8,247 bases of DNA. Origin: Ornithomonoglobus_A sp034090805. Its GTDB lineage: Bacteria; Bacillota; Clostridia; UBA1381. The notes beneath the pieces are model-generated. The model had not been told where the DNA came from and did no database searches. It saw only the letters and a program-made list of their open reading frames with translations. Position 1 is the stretch's first letter; each line of letters starts with the position of its first letter. Below are positions 1 to 6,586 of the stretch, one piece after another. The DNA is taken from positions 1 to 8,247 of the forward strand of contig JAXDRV010000020.1 of assembly GCA_034090805.1 (NCBI GenBank), in the 5' to 3' direction. Made by a program: the position numbers and the translations under genes.

Positions 1-113
1 GAAAAGAAGCCTGTCATCACTTTTGCTTCGCAAAAGCCGCACTCCGTGCGTCCGCCCTTCTTGGCGGTGAGTGCAGATTGCTCTTTTGAGGAGTGCCGAC
101 GTATGTTGATACT
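1..113 (-). other. GC-rich structured region with three consecutive hairpins
   Basis: Three short inverted repeats follow one another: 20-36 (7-bp stem CTTTTGC/GCAAAAG, loop TTC), 38-50 (5-bp stem CGCAC/GTGCG) and 52-67 (5-bp stem CCGCC/GGCGG). GC content is clearly higher than in the AT-rich block at 185-295. Read on the minus strand, the frame stays open to the window edge after the TGA of the small ORF at 114-155 and encodes a basic, Cys-containing stretch including TECGFCEAKVMTGF. I have an impression, which I cannot verify here, that similar stretches recur in gut clostridial genomes. It could be a repeated intergenic element, a structured 5' leader for a gene beyond the left edge, or a degraded coding fragment. 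No terminator-like T-run is present. Confidence 0.4.
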
Positions 114-155
114 TCAAGCTCCGATAAAGGGCAAGATGCGCAGCTTATTTTTCAC
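114..155 (-). CDS. possible 13-aa leader peptide ORF
   Basis: A GTG-started ORF encodes MKNKLRILPFIGA and ends in TGA. It has a GGAGG ribosome binding site (complement of 162-166) six bases before the GTG, and a possible minus-strand TATAAT at 204-209. The three hairpins at 20-67 lie immediately downstream, so the arrangement resembles a leader peptide followed by attenuator-like structure. No gene it could regulate is visible, because the left edge is reached first. The ORF is so short that chance is a serious alternative; the ribosome binding site is the only strong argument. Confidence 0.3.
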   Translation of the reverse strand: MKNKLRILPFIGA

Positions 156-171
156 GTTAATCCTCCATTCC

Positions 172-184
172 GCCGCCTTGCGGC
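172..184. repeat. GCCGC/GCGGC hairpin
   Basis: Perfect 5-bp GC stem (GCCGC-CTT-GCGGC) with a 3-nt loop, standing out in AT-rich DNA. It lies in the presumed 5' leader of the minus-strand ORF at 114-155. There is no T-run, so a factor-independent terminator is unlikely. A very similar core (GCCGC-ATA-GCGGC) sits in the inverted repeat at 8101-8158. Confidence 0.4.
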
Positions 185-236
185 TATATTTATTGATGCT
201 TTAATTATACATTTATATACAAAAAAATAAATAGAA

Positions 237-279
237 AAAAATGCTGAACATATGGACAAAAATGCTGAAATATGATACA
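237..279 (+). repeat. tandem direct repeats over the regulator promoter (21-bp phase)
   Basis: Two copies of the motif AAAAATGCTGAA followed by an ATATG-x-x-ACA type tail start at 237 and 258, a period of 21 bp or two helical turns. Copy 1 runs into the -35 box and copy 2 fills the spacer and the -10 box of the promoter at 253-281. AraC-family regulators commonly bind two half-sites in direct repeat spaced by about two turns, so autoregulation by the downstream gene product is a reasonable inference. Binding is not shown by the sequence. One isolated TGCTGAA also occurs at 8099-8105, which is within chance expectation for a 7-mer. Confidence 0.6.
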
Positions 280-281
280 AT
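253..281 (+). promoter_or_regulatory. sigma-A-type promoter of the AraC-family regulator
   Basis: TGGACA (253-258) and TACAAT (276-281) are separated by 17 bp and each matches the vegetative consensus at 5 of 6 positions. The expected start near 288 gives a leader of about 22 nt with AGGAGG at 296-301, eight bases before the ATG. Confidence 0.65.
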
Positions 282-309
282 GCAATAAAACAAACAGGAG
301 GCTGCAATC

Positions 310-1137
310 ATGGATATATGGGACGGCAACAAAAACGACACAACAAATTATAAAACGGATAAATATTTACAGATAAACAGCTGCGGTTTTCAGCGTATGC
401 CGTCCGGCTGGACGGTCGTGCGTGAAAAAGGCAGATATGACTATCACCTGCTGCTTGTCAACGGCGGCGAGCTTGAGGTATGCCACGGCGATAACACTCA
501 GCTGTTAAACAAGGGTGATTTCGTTATTTACAAGCCTCAAGAAAGGCAGTTTTATAAATCAAAAACAAGTGCCGCCTCACTTTGGCTGCATTTTGGAGGT
601 ACGGCGACAGAGGAGATACTTGCCTCGTTTGAGCTTGAGAGCGGAATATATAAATCGGATTACAGTATAAGCGTATTTGAATCGTATGCAAGCTTGATAA
701 GACAATTTAATCAGCCGAATCTGAAAAAGCTTGCAAACGGAGCCTTGCTTACTCTTTTGGCGCATATATCATATGCCGTACACAACATCAGCACAGCCGA
801 AAGCTCCGAATCAATATCCGAAATCCTCACATACATAAACATGAATTACAATAAAAAGCTTACAATAGATGATCTTTCGAAAAAAGCGGGATATTCCAAA
901 AGCAGATTTTCGCATTTGTTTTCAAGGCTGCTGCAAACAACGCCGCTGTCATATCAGAAAAACATACGTCTGACAAATGCCTGCGAGCTGTTGTCAGGCT
1001 CGGATCATTCAATCGGCGATGTGGCGCAAAGCTGCGGATTTGATGATCAACTGTATTTTTGCCGTGTATTTAAGAAAAAATACGGCATATCACCAAGTGA
1101 ATACAGGAATCAATGCAGACGGTGCGGCAAGGAATAA
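310..1137 (+). CDS. AraC-family transcriptional regulator
   Basis: A 275-aa cytoplasmic DNA-binding regulator of the usual two-domain AraC/XylS length. Residues about 25-100 form the cupin-like ligand-sensing domain: beta-rich, with the HLLLVNGGELEV strand pair and the KGDFVIYKP turn typical of sugar-type AraC proteins. Residues about 168-268 are the HTH_18 domain: first helix-turn-helix in LTIDDLSKKAGYSKSRFSHLF (184-204), second in SIGDVAQSCGFDDQLYFCRVF (234-254), then KKYGISPSEYR, the family signature end. The start is fixed by AGGAGG at 296-301. The inducer is not identifiable; homologues often govern carbohydrate genes, but no such target lies beside it here, and dpaA downstream has its own promoter-like sequence. 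No convincing terminator follows. Direct repeats over its promoter suggest autoregulation. Confidence 0.9.
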   Translation: MDIWDGNKNDTTNYKTDKYLQINSCGFQRMPSGWTVVREKGRYDYHLLLVNGGELEVCHGDNTQLLNKGDFVIYKPQERQFYKSKTSAASLWLHFGGTATEEILASFELESGIYKSDYSISVFESYASLIRQFNQPNLKKLANGALLTLLAHISYAVHNISTAESSESISEILTYINMNYNKKLTIDDLSKKAGYSKSRFSHLFSRLLQTTPLSYQKNIRLTNACELLSGSDHSIGDVAQSCGFDDQLYFCRVFKKKYGISPSEYRNQCRRCGKE

Positions 1138-1186
1138 CAGCCACAGGCAGCTAAAACAGCTTTATATGCGAGTATTTCCCCACTAT

Positions 1187-1215
1187 CACAGAAAACGCAC
1201 CTATTTCATATAATA
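1187..1215 (+). promoter_or_regulatory. sigma-K-like (mother-cell) promoter of dpaA
   Basis: CACA (1187-1190), 16 bp, then CATATAATA (1207-1215) matches the B. subtilis sigma-K consensus mACm-16-CATAnnnTA at every defined position. The same -10 also resembles sigma-E (CATACAMT, 7 of 8) but with a poorer -35 (TCACAGA at 1186-1192). A vegetative -10 (TATAAT, 1209-1214) can be read in it too, without a TTGACA-like partner. The B. subtilis spoVF operon is sigma-K controlled, so the match has biological support. The ribosome binding site is AGAGGTG at 1233-1239. Confidence 0.55.
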
Positions 1216-1245
1216 AATCATAACAAAATGAAAGAGGTGCTGCCT

Positions 1246-2004
1246 ATGTTTCATACCGTTTCCGTAATCGGCGGGGATCTCCGCCAGCTTACGCTCGGAC
1301 AGGAGCTGAAAAAAGAGGGATTTCATGTCTTTTTGCACGGATTCGACAAATACTCCGGAATTACGGGACTTGACGAGGAAGACGATCCCGACTTTTCGCT
1401 TTGCTCCGATATAATAATTCTGCCCGTACCCGTGACGTTTGATGGCAGATCGATAAACTCCCCGTATTCGGAACATCCGCTTTCTGTGGAGGAATTTCTC
1501 GAAGGCATAAACCCCTCCGCTCTTCTGTTCGGAGGTCAGATAAAGCCAAACCTTCAAAAGGCGCTCGAAGAAAAGAGCATAAAATACTGTGACTACCTTC
1601 TGCGTGAGGAGCTTGCGATAAGGAATGCTGTCCCCACCGCCGAGGGTGCTATTAAAATAGCAATCGAAGAAACGCCGATAACTCTCCACGGGAGCAGATG
1701 CCTTGTACTCGGCTACGGAAGAATCGGAAAAATTCTGTCGAGAATGTTACAGGGTCTGGGTGCAAACGTATGGGTTGAGGCACGCAAGTATGCCGATCTT
1801 GCCATGATTGAGGGGCATGGCTATGAGCCGCTGCCGCTCTGTGCATTGAAAAACTTCATCGATGAATTTGATATAATCTTTAACACCGTTCCGGCGCTTA
1901 TCCTTGACGAGAAGCTTTTAAGGACGGTGCGTCCCGATACGCTGATAATTGACCTGTCGTCACGACCCGGCGGGGCGGATTTTATTTCGGACTTTACACC
2001 CTAA
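1246..2004 (+). CDS. dpaA: dipicolinate synthase subunit A, 5' part only (interrupted)
   Basis: This is the N-terminal 80-85% of DpaA/SpoVFA. With DpaB, DpaA makes dipicolinic acid from a lysine-pathway intermediate in the mother cell, for spore-core mineralization and heat resistance. Visible features are the N-terminal VIGGDLRQ (7-14), the conserved PTAEGAI (130-136), the Rossmann nucleotide-binding motif LGYGRIG (155-161) and the C-terminal IDLSSRPGGADF (235-246). B. subtilis SpoVFA continues after the matching RPGGTDF for roughly 45 more residues; here six unrelated codons (ISDFTP) lead to TAA. Homology is lost at about 1984, and the terminal codons overlap the convergent recombinase gene by 11 bp. 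I choose ATG 1246 over in-frame ATG 1228 because AGAGGTG sits just before it and the protein then begins like its homologues. Lacking its C-terminus, the product is probably non-functional unless the gene is rejoined by excision. Confidence 0.85.
   Translation: MFHTVSVIGGDLRQLTLGQELKKEGFHVFLHGFDKYSGITGLDEEDDPDFSLCSDIIILPVPVTFDGRSINSPYSEHPLSVEEFLEGINPSALLFGGQIKPNLQKALEEKSIKYCDYLLREELAIRNAVPTAEGAIKIAIEETPITLHGSRCLVLGYGRIGKILSRMLQGLGANVWVEARKYADLAMIEGHGYEPLPLCALKNFIDEFDIIFNTVPALILDEKLLRTVRPDTLIIDLSSRPGGADFISDFTP
1963..1990. other. putative attachment-site junction (attL-like) in dpaA
   Basis: Similarity to DpaA ends after codon 246 (ttt at 1981-1983), inside the conserved motif RPGGxDF encoded by 1963-1983. 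From 1984 onward the + frame is non-homologous and the DNA is the tail of the recombinase gene. The recombination crossover should lie in or just before the GC-rich tract at 1966-1980. Large serine recombinases cross over at a 2-bp core; several GG or GC steps here could serve, and one junction alone cannot choose between them. Confidence 0.5.
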
Positions 2005-3505
2005 AATTAAAATGAATTTTTATGCTGTCTGCGCTAAACACTTCAATTTTGTTAATCAGCAGCACCAGTGTATTTCTTTCAATATTTTTAAAACTTAAAA
2101 AATCCTCAAGCATATCTGCGGCATCATTATATAGTCCCTCCGATCCGTTTAATACGGATATTTGACTGTATATCATTTCTCTTTCCCTATCCAATCGGCG
2201 GCTTATATTAATAAAATCCACTTCCGTCACAATCCCTCGTATCTTATCCGCATATAAATTTGCGATGGTATCCTCAATCTCCGAAAGCCGTTTCTCAAGG
2301 CGTCCCGGTTCCGATGGCTCTGCGCTGCGCTCTGTGTATATTTTTCCGACAGCCTCGATAATTTTATCCTTATCAAGATATTTTTCCGTATGGCGGCGCA
2401 GCTGATTTATCACTTCTTTTTCAAGGTAATCCTCTCTGATTCTGTGCGGTGTGCATATTTTGAGCCTTGCGTGCTTTTTCCATGCGGAGCAGACAGCGTA
2501 TGTTCTTGTATCGTCCCGTGAAAACGTCATTTTCCCGTGGCAGCCCGCACACTCAAGCAATCCCGAAAGCAAATGCGGCTTACCCGCTCTTTGCTTATAT
2601 GTTCTTTTTTGCAGTAATTCCTGCACCGCATTAAAATCATTTTTTGCTATAATCGCCTCGTGGGTATTCTCTACGGTTATCCATTGCTCCTGAGGCAAAT
2701 TCTTTTTTTGCTGTATTTTATAATTTATTTTTCTTGCACGGTTTTGCGTCAAATTACCTATATATGTTGGATTTGTAAGAATACGGTGTATTATCGATTC
2801 GTTCCACACACCCTTGCTGCGCTTCTGCGTAGCTGTTAAATTCTTGCTTTCCGACGGCGTGGGAATACGCTCAAGCGACAGCCTGTCGGCAATGCCCAGC
2901 TTTGACGCTCCGGATAAATACATTGAAAATATCCGTTTTACCGTCACCGCCGTTTCCGCATCGACTACTAAATGACCTTTGTCCAAAGGGTCTTTTTTGT
3001 ACCCATAGGGCGGTATCGAACCGATAAAAATGCCGTTTTCCTTTTTGGTATTTAACGCTGTGCGCACTTTTTTTGAAATATCCTTGGCATACATATCGTT
3101 AAATACCGCCCTAAACGGGGTCATGTCATTATTTGTGTTTTCACGATAAGTATCCACACCGTCATTGACCGCTATATATCTTACATTATGCTGAGGGAAA
3201 TACCTCTCCAGATAATGTCCCGTCATAATATAATCACGTCCGAGCCTTGACAGATCCTTTGTTATAACGCAGTTAATGCGCCCGTTTTCTATATCCGACA
3301 GCATCCTTTTAAAATCGGGTCTGTCGTAATTTGTTCCGGAATATCCGTCGTCTGTATATATATCCGCTACGTATATTTGGTTTTGAGCGGCATATTGCAG
3401 CAGAAATGCTTTTTGGTTTTGTATGCTTTCGCTTTCATGCTCCGTACCGTCATCCCGCGACAGGCGCAGATATATACCTGCATTAAAAAAATTACAGCCG
3501 CTCAT
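1994..3505 (-). CDS. large serine recombinase (TnpX/SpoIVCA type)
   Basis: A 503-aa site-specific integrase/excisionase. Domain order: resolvase catalytic domain (about 8-155) with nucleophile Ser16 in YLRLSRDDG, the YTDDGYSG and RPDFKRML motifs, and the DLSRLGRDY arginine motif; recombinase domain (about 170-275); zinc ribbon with Cys319, Cys322, Cys339 and Cys351; a charged, probably coiled-coil segment (about 385-470); short C-terminal tail. Nothing catalytic appears missing. Length equals that of B. subtilis SpoIVCA (about 500 aa), while the sequence style is closer to TnpX/TndX of clostridial elements. AGGAGG (complement of 3515-3520) precedes the ATG. The gene starts inside the end of the small ORF at 3492 and ends inside the truncated end of dpaA, which puts its 3' end at the recombination junction. 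It would cut and rejoin DNA at sites flanking the element; excision often also needs a directionality factor. Confidence 0.93.
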   Translation of the reverse strand: MSGCNFFNAGIYLRLSRDDGTEHESESIQNQKAFLLQYAAQNQIYVADIYTDDGYSGTNYDRPDFKRMLSDIENGRINCVITKDLSRLGRDYIMTGHYLERYFPQHNVRYIAVNDGVDTYRENTNNDMTPFRAVFNDMYAKDISKKVRTALNTKKENGIFIGSIPPYGYKKDPLDKGHLVVDAETAVTVKRIFSMYLSGASKLGIADRLSLERIPTPSESKNLTATQKRSKGVWNESIIHRILTNPTYIGNLTQNRARKINYKIQQKKNLPQEQWITVENTHEAIIAKNDFNAVQELLQKRTYKQRAGKPHLLSGLLECAGCHGKMTFSRDDTRTYAVCSAWKKHARLKICTPHRIREDYLEKEVINQLRRHTEKYLDKDKIIEAVGKIYTERSAEPSEPGRLEKRLSEIEDTIANLYADKIRGIVTEVDFINISRRLDREREMIYSQISVLNGSEGLYNDAADMLEDFLSFKNIERNTLVLLINKIEVFSADSIKIHFNFRV

Positions 3506-3620
3506 CGGATTTTACCTCCTTCGCCTGAGCGGCTGCATTTTTCATTTGCAGTATAAATATTTGTTCTGTTATTTCCTGAAGCGTCCTGCCGTTTTTATTA
3601 TATGTAACCTCCGCAGTCAC
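3492..3620 (-). CDS. small hypothetical protein coupled to the recombinase
   Basis: A 42-codon ORF from GTG 3620, or 48 codons from ATG 3638 in the same frame. The GTG is preferred because AGAGGTG lies six bases before it, whereas the ATG has no recognizable ribosome binding site. The product is basic and mostly helical, with the recognizable segments VTYNKNGRTLQEITEQ and KSDERL; there are no membrane segments or Cys motifs. I do not recognize the family. Its last 14 nt overlap the recombinase start, suggesting translational coupling, and recombination directionality factors are often such small basic proteins encoded beside the recombinase. That role is only a guess. It could also be a leader ORF with no protein function. 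Confidence 0.55.
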   Translation of the reverse strand: MTAEVTYNKNGRTLQEITEQIFILQMKNAAAQAKEVKSDERL

Positions 3621-3639
3621 ATTCCGCACCTCTTTCATG

Positions 3640-3670
3640 ATATTATTACTTTGCAATTGCTTAATAATAT
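3640..3670. repeat. AT-rich dyad upstream of the small ORF/recombinase pair
   Basis: Nine-base arms ATATTATTA (3640-3648) and TAATAATAT (3662-3670) are perfectly complementary, with a 13-base centre holding the palindrome GCAATTGC. It lies between the lacZ stop and the small ORF and overlaps the proposed -10 at 3664-3671. It could be an operator for autoregulation or a weak AT hairpin; it is not a convincing terminator. Confidence 0.35.
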
Positions 3671-3692
3671 GAGATACGGTATGTGTTTATTA
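3664..3692 (-). promoter_or_regulatory. possible sigma-E-like promoter for small ORF and recombinase
   Basis: On the minus strand TAATAAA (complement of 3686-3692), 14 bp, then CATATTAT (complement of 3664-3671) matches the sigma-E consensus KMATATT-14-CATACAMT at 5 of 7 and 6 of 8 positions. A sigma-K-like -10, CATACCGTA, lies about 10 bp further upstream but lacks the AC at the right distance. The DNA is AT-rich, so chance matches are likely; the position, just before the recombinase unit, is what makes it worth recording. The -35 starts at the lacZ stop codon. Confidence 0.3.
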
Positions 3693-6494
3693 CATATTCT
3701 TTTTCACGGTAAAGGCAAAGTGAACGTTTTTATCGTTCATTTTATACTGCTCCGCAAGCTGAGGTCCGCAGCTGTTTGAGCCTATGCCGCTCACCTTGTA
3801 ATCTATGCGGACATTTACGGCTTTGTCCTTTTTCAGTTCAAAATTATGTGCCTTTTGTGTAAGCTCCTCAACGCTGTACTCCGAAACATTTATCTCGAAG
3901 CCCTTTCTTGAAGTAAATTCAAAATCACCCAGCTTGAAATATTTTGTATTGTAGTGGTTGCCATGCTCCTGAGGCTTAATATAATCCACATATTCATTTT
4001 CCGCCGTACTTTCGTACATTCCCATTTTTGAACCGTGGTGCATATCGATATACGCCTCATTCGGGCCGTAGCCGAAATATTTGAAGTTTTTCTCATCCGT
4101 CTTAAACTCAAATCCGAGTCTTGGCAGAAATTCATGCTTTGTGTTAAATTCACCGTCAACCGAAACATCAATTCTTCCATCGGCAAAGAAGGTGTATGAG
4201 GCTGTGTATACAAAGATGTTTTCTCTCGAAACAGCCGCAAGTGCGCCCTTAACCGTTATTACACCGTCATTTATATCCACGCCGTAAACCTTGTTGTGAA
4301 CCTTATTATAATTTTCGTTAAACCAATTTGCTTTAATATTTCTGTCGTTGTCCGTCGGTGCTCTCCATACTGACAGCTTTACGGCAGACTTAAGCTGTTC
4401 GTCAAGCTTTTCTATGCAGCCGTAATGAACATTGAATTTATACTCAAATCCATCGCCCGATATTGTCGCATACTCTCCGTCAACGGAAATATCAGCCCTT
4501 GCTCCGCCCGGCTCCTGCGGCTTTGCGTCGGCTATCATATGCTGAGTGAACGCAATCTCTCTTCCGCTCTTGTCCTTCATCGACAAATTCAGATATGCAC
4601 CGAATTGACAGTCGGGTACTTCAAAATCCATTTCCACAGTTTCGCATGTGTGCGGCGCAGTATCAAGCTCAAGCTTTCCGCTCCGAACAACATTGCCGTC
4701 TGCGGTAATGCTCCATTCAAAATCAAGCTCTCCGAAGCTTGTAAAGTCGTATTTGTTATAAACCGTCAAAGCCTTGCCGTTAAGCTCAGACGCAAGCGGC
4801 TGATAAACAGCCTTAGCCTCAAGGGAGCCCGCCTTAAAGCTTCTGTCGTTGAACACCAGACCGTCGCAGCAGAAGTTGCCGTCATGCGTTTCCTCGCCGA
4901 AATCGCCGCCGTAGCACAGCTCTCCGTTTTCGTTCGGCGCAACATGATCCGCCCATTCCCATATAAATGCGCCTATCATGTACGGTGTTGCGTCAATAAC
5001 TTTCCAGTAATCCGCCAAATCACCGGGGCCGTTGCCCATTGCATGTGCGTATTCGCACCATACAAAAGGTCTTGTATCGCCTGTTGCGTAGTAGTATTCT
5101 GACGCATACTCAGGTCTGGGATACATTCTGCTCACAACGTCAACGCAGTCGGGATCTTTCGTTCTGTCGTTGTTGCAGTAAGCATTTTCGTAATGAACCA
5201 ATCGGTTTATTCCCTTTATCTCATTTTGTCTGTCGTGTATGAAATCGCTCATTGCAACGAAATTCTCGCCGAAATTCGACTCGTTGCCCAAACTCCACAT
5301 AACAACACAGGTATGGTTTTTGTCACGCTCAAAAAGTCTTTCCGCTCTGTCAACAAATGCGTCATGCCAGTCGGGATTCTGACAAGGCCACATGGGCGAT
5401 AAATCATATCCCCAGTCACAGTTACGGTTTGCAAAGCCGTGTGTTTCAATATCCGCCTCATCAATCACATAAAAGCCCAGCTCATCGCACAGCTCTATAA
5501 ACGCCGGCTGCGGCGGGTAGTGTGACGTTCTTATTGCGTTGATGTTAAGCTCCTTCATCTTCAAAAGCTCCGAACGCATAAATTCTTCGCTCATTGCATA
5601 TCCGCCGAACGGGTGCGTATCGTGGTGGTTTACACCCTTGAGCTTTACGCTTACTCCGTTTATTAAAAGCTCGCCTTTATCGTTTACGCTCTGATCTCTT
5701 AAGCCTATCTTAAACGGGATAAATTCTCCCGCTTTTTCAACGACTGCGGTATAAAGATACGGCTTTTCCGCACTCCATAAAATCGGATTCGATAAATCGG
5801 TTTTATTTCCGTCCGCATCGTAAACCGTATAATTTTCATCGCAGTAAATGCCCTTTGAGTCAAAGCCTATCGTAACATCAAACAGGTGTCCCTCGTTCCT
5901 TGAAAGCAGATATACATCTCTGAAAATTCCGTTGTTTCTGAAAAAGTCCTGATCCTCAAGATAGCTTCCGGTACACCACTTGTATACCTTTGCGATAATT
6001 TCATTTTCTCCCGCATTAAGCTTTATTTTAAACTCCGAGGTACTGTGCGAAACCGTTGAAAATCCTATGTATTCGCCGTTCACAAACAGCTCAAAGCAGG
6101 GAGCCACGCCCTCGAATACAATATAATTCTCCTTCTCCGCAGCCTCGTTCGTCACGTTGACGCACTTTCTGTACACTCCGACAGGATTATCATCGGGAAC
6201 ATACGGAGGATCGACGGGATACGGATAATTTACGTTCGTGTAATACGGCTTTTCATATCCTGTCATCTGCCAGCAGGACGGAACGGTTACGCTGTCCCAC
6301 TCGTCAATAACCTTCGGGCAGTCAATATCTCTTGCGAAATATCTGAAATCCCATTCGCCGTTTAAAAGCGTGTAATATGACGATTCGGTCTTATCCCCGG
6401 CAAGAGCCTTTTCAAGGCTGTCATAAGGAATATAATGCGCCCTCGGCTTTAGTGTGTTTTCATGCAAGCACTGCAAATTTTCATATTTCCTCAT
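3690..6494 (-). CDS. lacZ: beta-galactosidase, glycoside hydrolase family 2
   Basis: A 934-aa cytoplasmic enzyme without signal peptide, hydrolysing lactose and other beta-galactosides with retention of configuration. Order: sugar-binding jelly roll beginning NTLKPRAHYIPY, with LLNGEWDF and VPSCWQMTGYEKPYYTN; immunoglobulin-like domain 2; TIM barrel from about KGVNHHDTHPFGG; acid/base Glu405 in WSLGNES; nucleophile Glu481 in CEYAHAMGN (76 residues apart, exactly as E461/E537 in E. coli LacZ); C-terminal small-chain domain with WRAPTDNDR. Start: ATG 6494 has AGAGGAG just upstream, while in-frame ATG 6539 has none. Domain 2 looks about 40 residues shorter than in E. coli LacZ (38 instead of about 82 residues between the LLSR and LWSAEKP landmarks). 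No permease or regulator adjoins it on the visible side. The 51-nt gap to the recombinase unit has no strong terminator, so read-through is possible. Confidence 0.92.
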   Translation of the reverse strand: MRKYENLQCLHENTLKPRAHYIPYDSLEKALAGDKTESSYYTLLNGEWDFRYFARDIDCPKVIDEWDSVTVPSCWQMTGYEKPYYTNVNYPYPVDPPYVPDDNPVGVYRKCVNVTNEAAEKENYIVFEGVAPCFELFVNGEYIGFSTVSHSTSEFKIKLNAGENEIIAKVYKWCTGSYLEDQDFFRNNGIFRDVYLLSRNEGHLFDVTIGFDSKGIYCDENYTVYDADGNKTDLSNPILWSAEKPYLYTAVVEKAGEFIPFKIGLRDQSVNDKGELLINGVSVKLKGVNHHDTHPFGGYAMSEEFMRSELLKMKELNINAIRTSHYPPQPAFIELCDELGFYVIDEADIETHGFANRNCDWGYDLSPMWPCQNPDWHDAFVDRAERLFERDKNHTCVVMWSLGNESNFGENFVAMSDFIHDRQNEIKGINRLVHYENAYCNNDRTKDPDCVDVVSRMYPRPEYASEYYYATGDTRPFVWCEYAHAMGNGPGDLADYWKVIDATPYMIGAFIWEWADHVAPNENGELCYGGDFGEETHDGNFCCDGLVFNDRSFKAGSLEAKAVYQPLASELNGKALTVYNKYDFTSFGELDFEWSITADGNVVRSGKLELDTAPHTCETVEMDFEVPDCQFGAYLNLSMKDKSGREIAFTQHMIADAKPQEPGGARADISVDGEYATISGDGFEYKFNVHYGCIEKLDEQLKSAVKLSVWRAPTDNDRNIKANWFNENYNKVHNKVYGVDINDGVITVKGALAAVSRENIFVYTASYTFFADGRIDVSVDGEFNTKHEFLPRLGFEFKTDEKNFKYFGYGPNEAYIDMHHGSKMGMYESTAENEYVDYIKPQEHGNHYNTKYFKLGDFEFTSRKGFEINVSEYSVEELTQKAHNFELKKDKAVNVRIDYKVSGIGSNSCGPQLAEQYKMNDKNVHFAFTVKKNM

Positions 6495-6548
6495 ATATTT
6501 ACTCCTCTCGAATTTACGTTTTTTCTGCTGTAAATTCATGCTAAAGCC

Positions 6549-6576
6549 ATTATATCATATTATCAAAAAAAATCAA
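6549..6576 (-). promoter_or_regulatory. sigma-A-type promoter of lacZ
   Basis: TTGATT (complement of 6571-6576), 16 bp, then a perfect TATAAT (complement of 6549-6554). The spacer includes part of an eight-T tract. Transcription would start near 6542, giving a leader of about 48 nt before ATG 6494. No clear operator or catabolite-repression (cre) site is evident. The AT-rich stretch just upstream may also serve as a weak transcription end for the methyltransferase gene. Confidence 0.55.
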
Positions 6577-6586
6577 TATTAATTTT

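Noticed and set aside
1138..1186. Possible terminator after the AraC-family gene (AGCT repeats near 1150-1160)
   Set aside because: Stem is only about 4 bp with no following T-run.
1201..1689. 162-codon minus-strand ORF across dpaA
   Set aside because: Antisense to the conserved DpaA frame, no ribosome binding site, no homology recognized.
3506..3514. CGGATTTTA repeated at 1978-1986 and 3506-3514 as possible att direct repeats around the recombinase gene
   Set aside because: Only 9 bp, chance-level in this window, and the 3506 copy is the recombinase leader; DNA beyond it does not resume dpaA.
4425..5102. 225-codon + strand ORF antisense to the beta-galactosidase
   Set aside because: It is a shadow frame opposite a clear GH2 gene; no ribosome binding site and no recognizable protein sequence.
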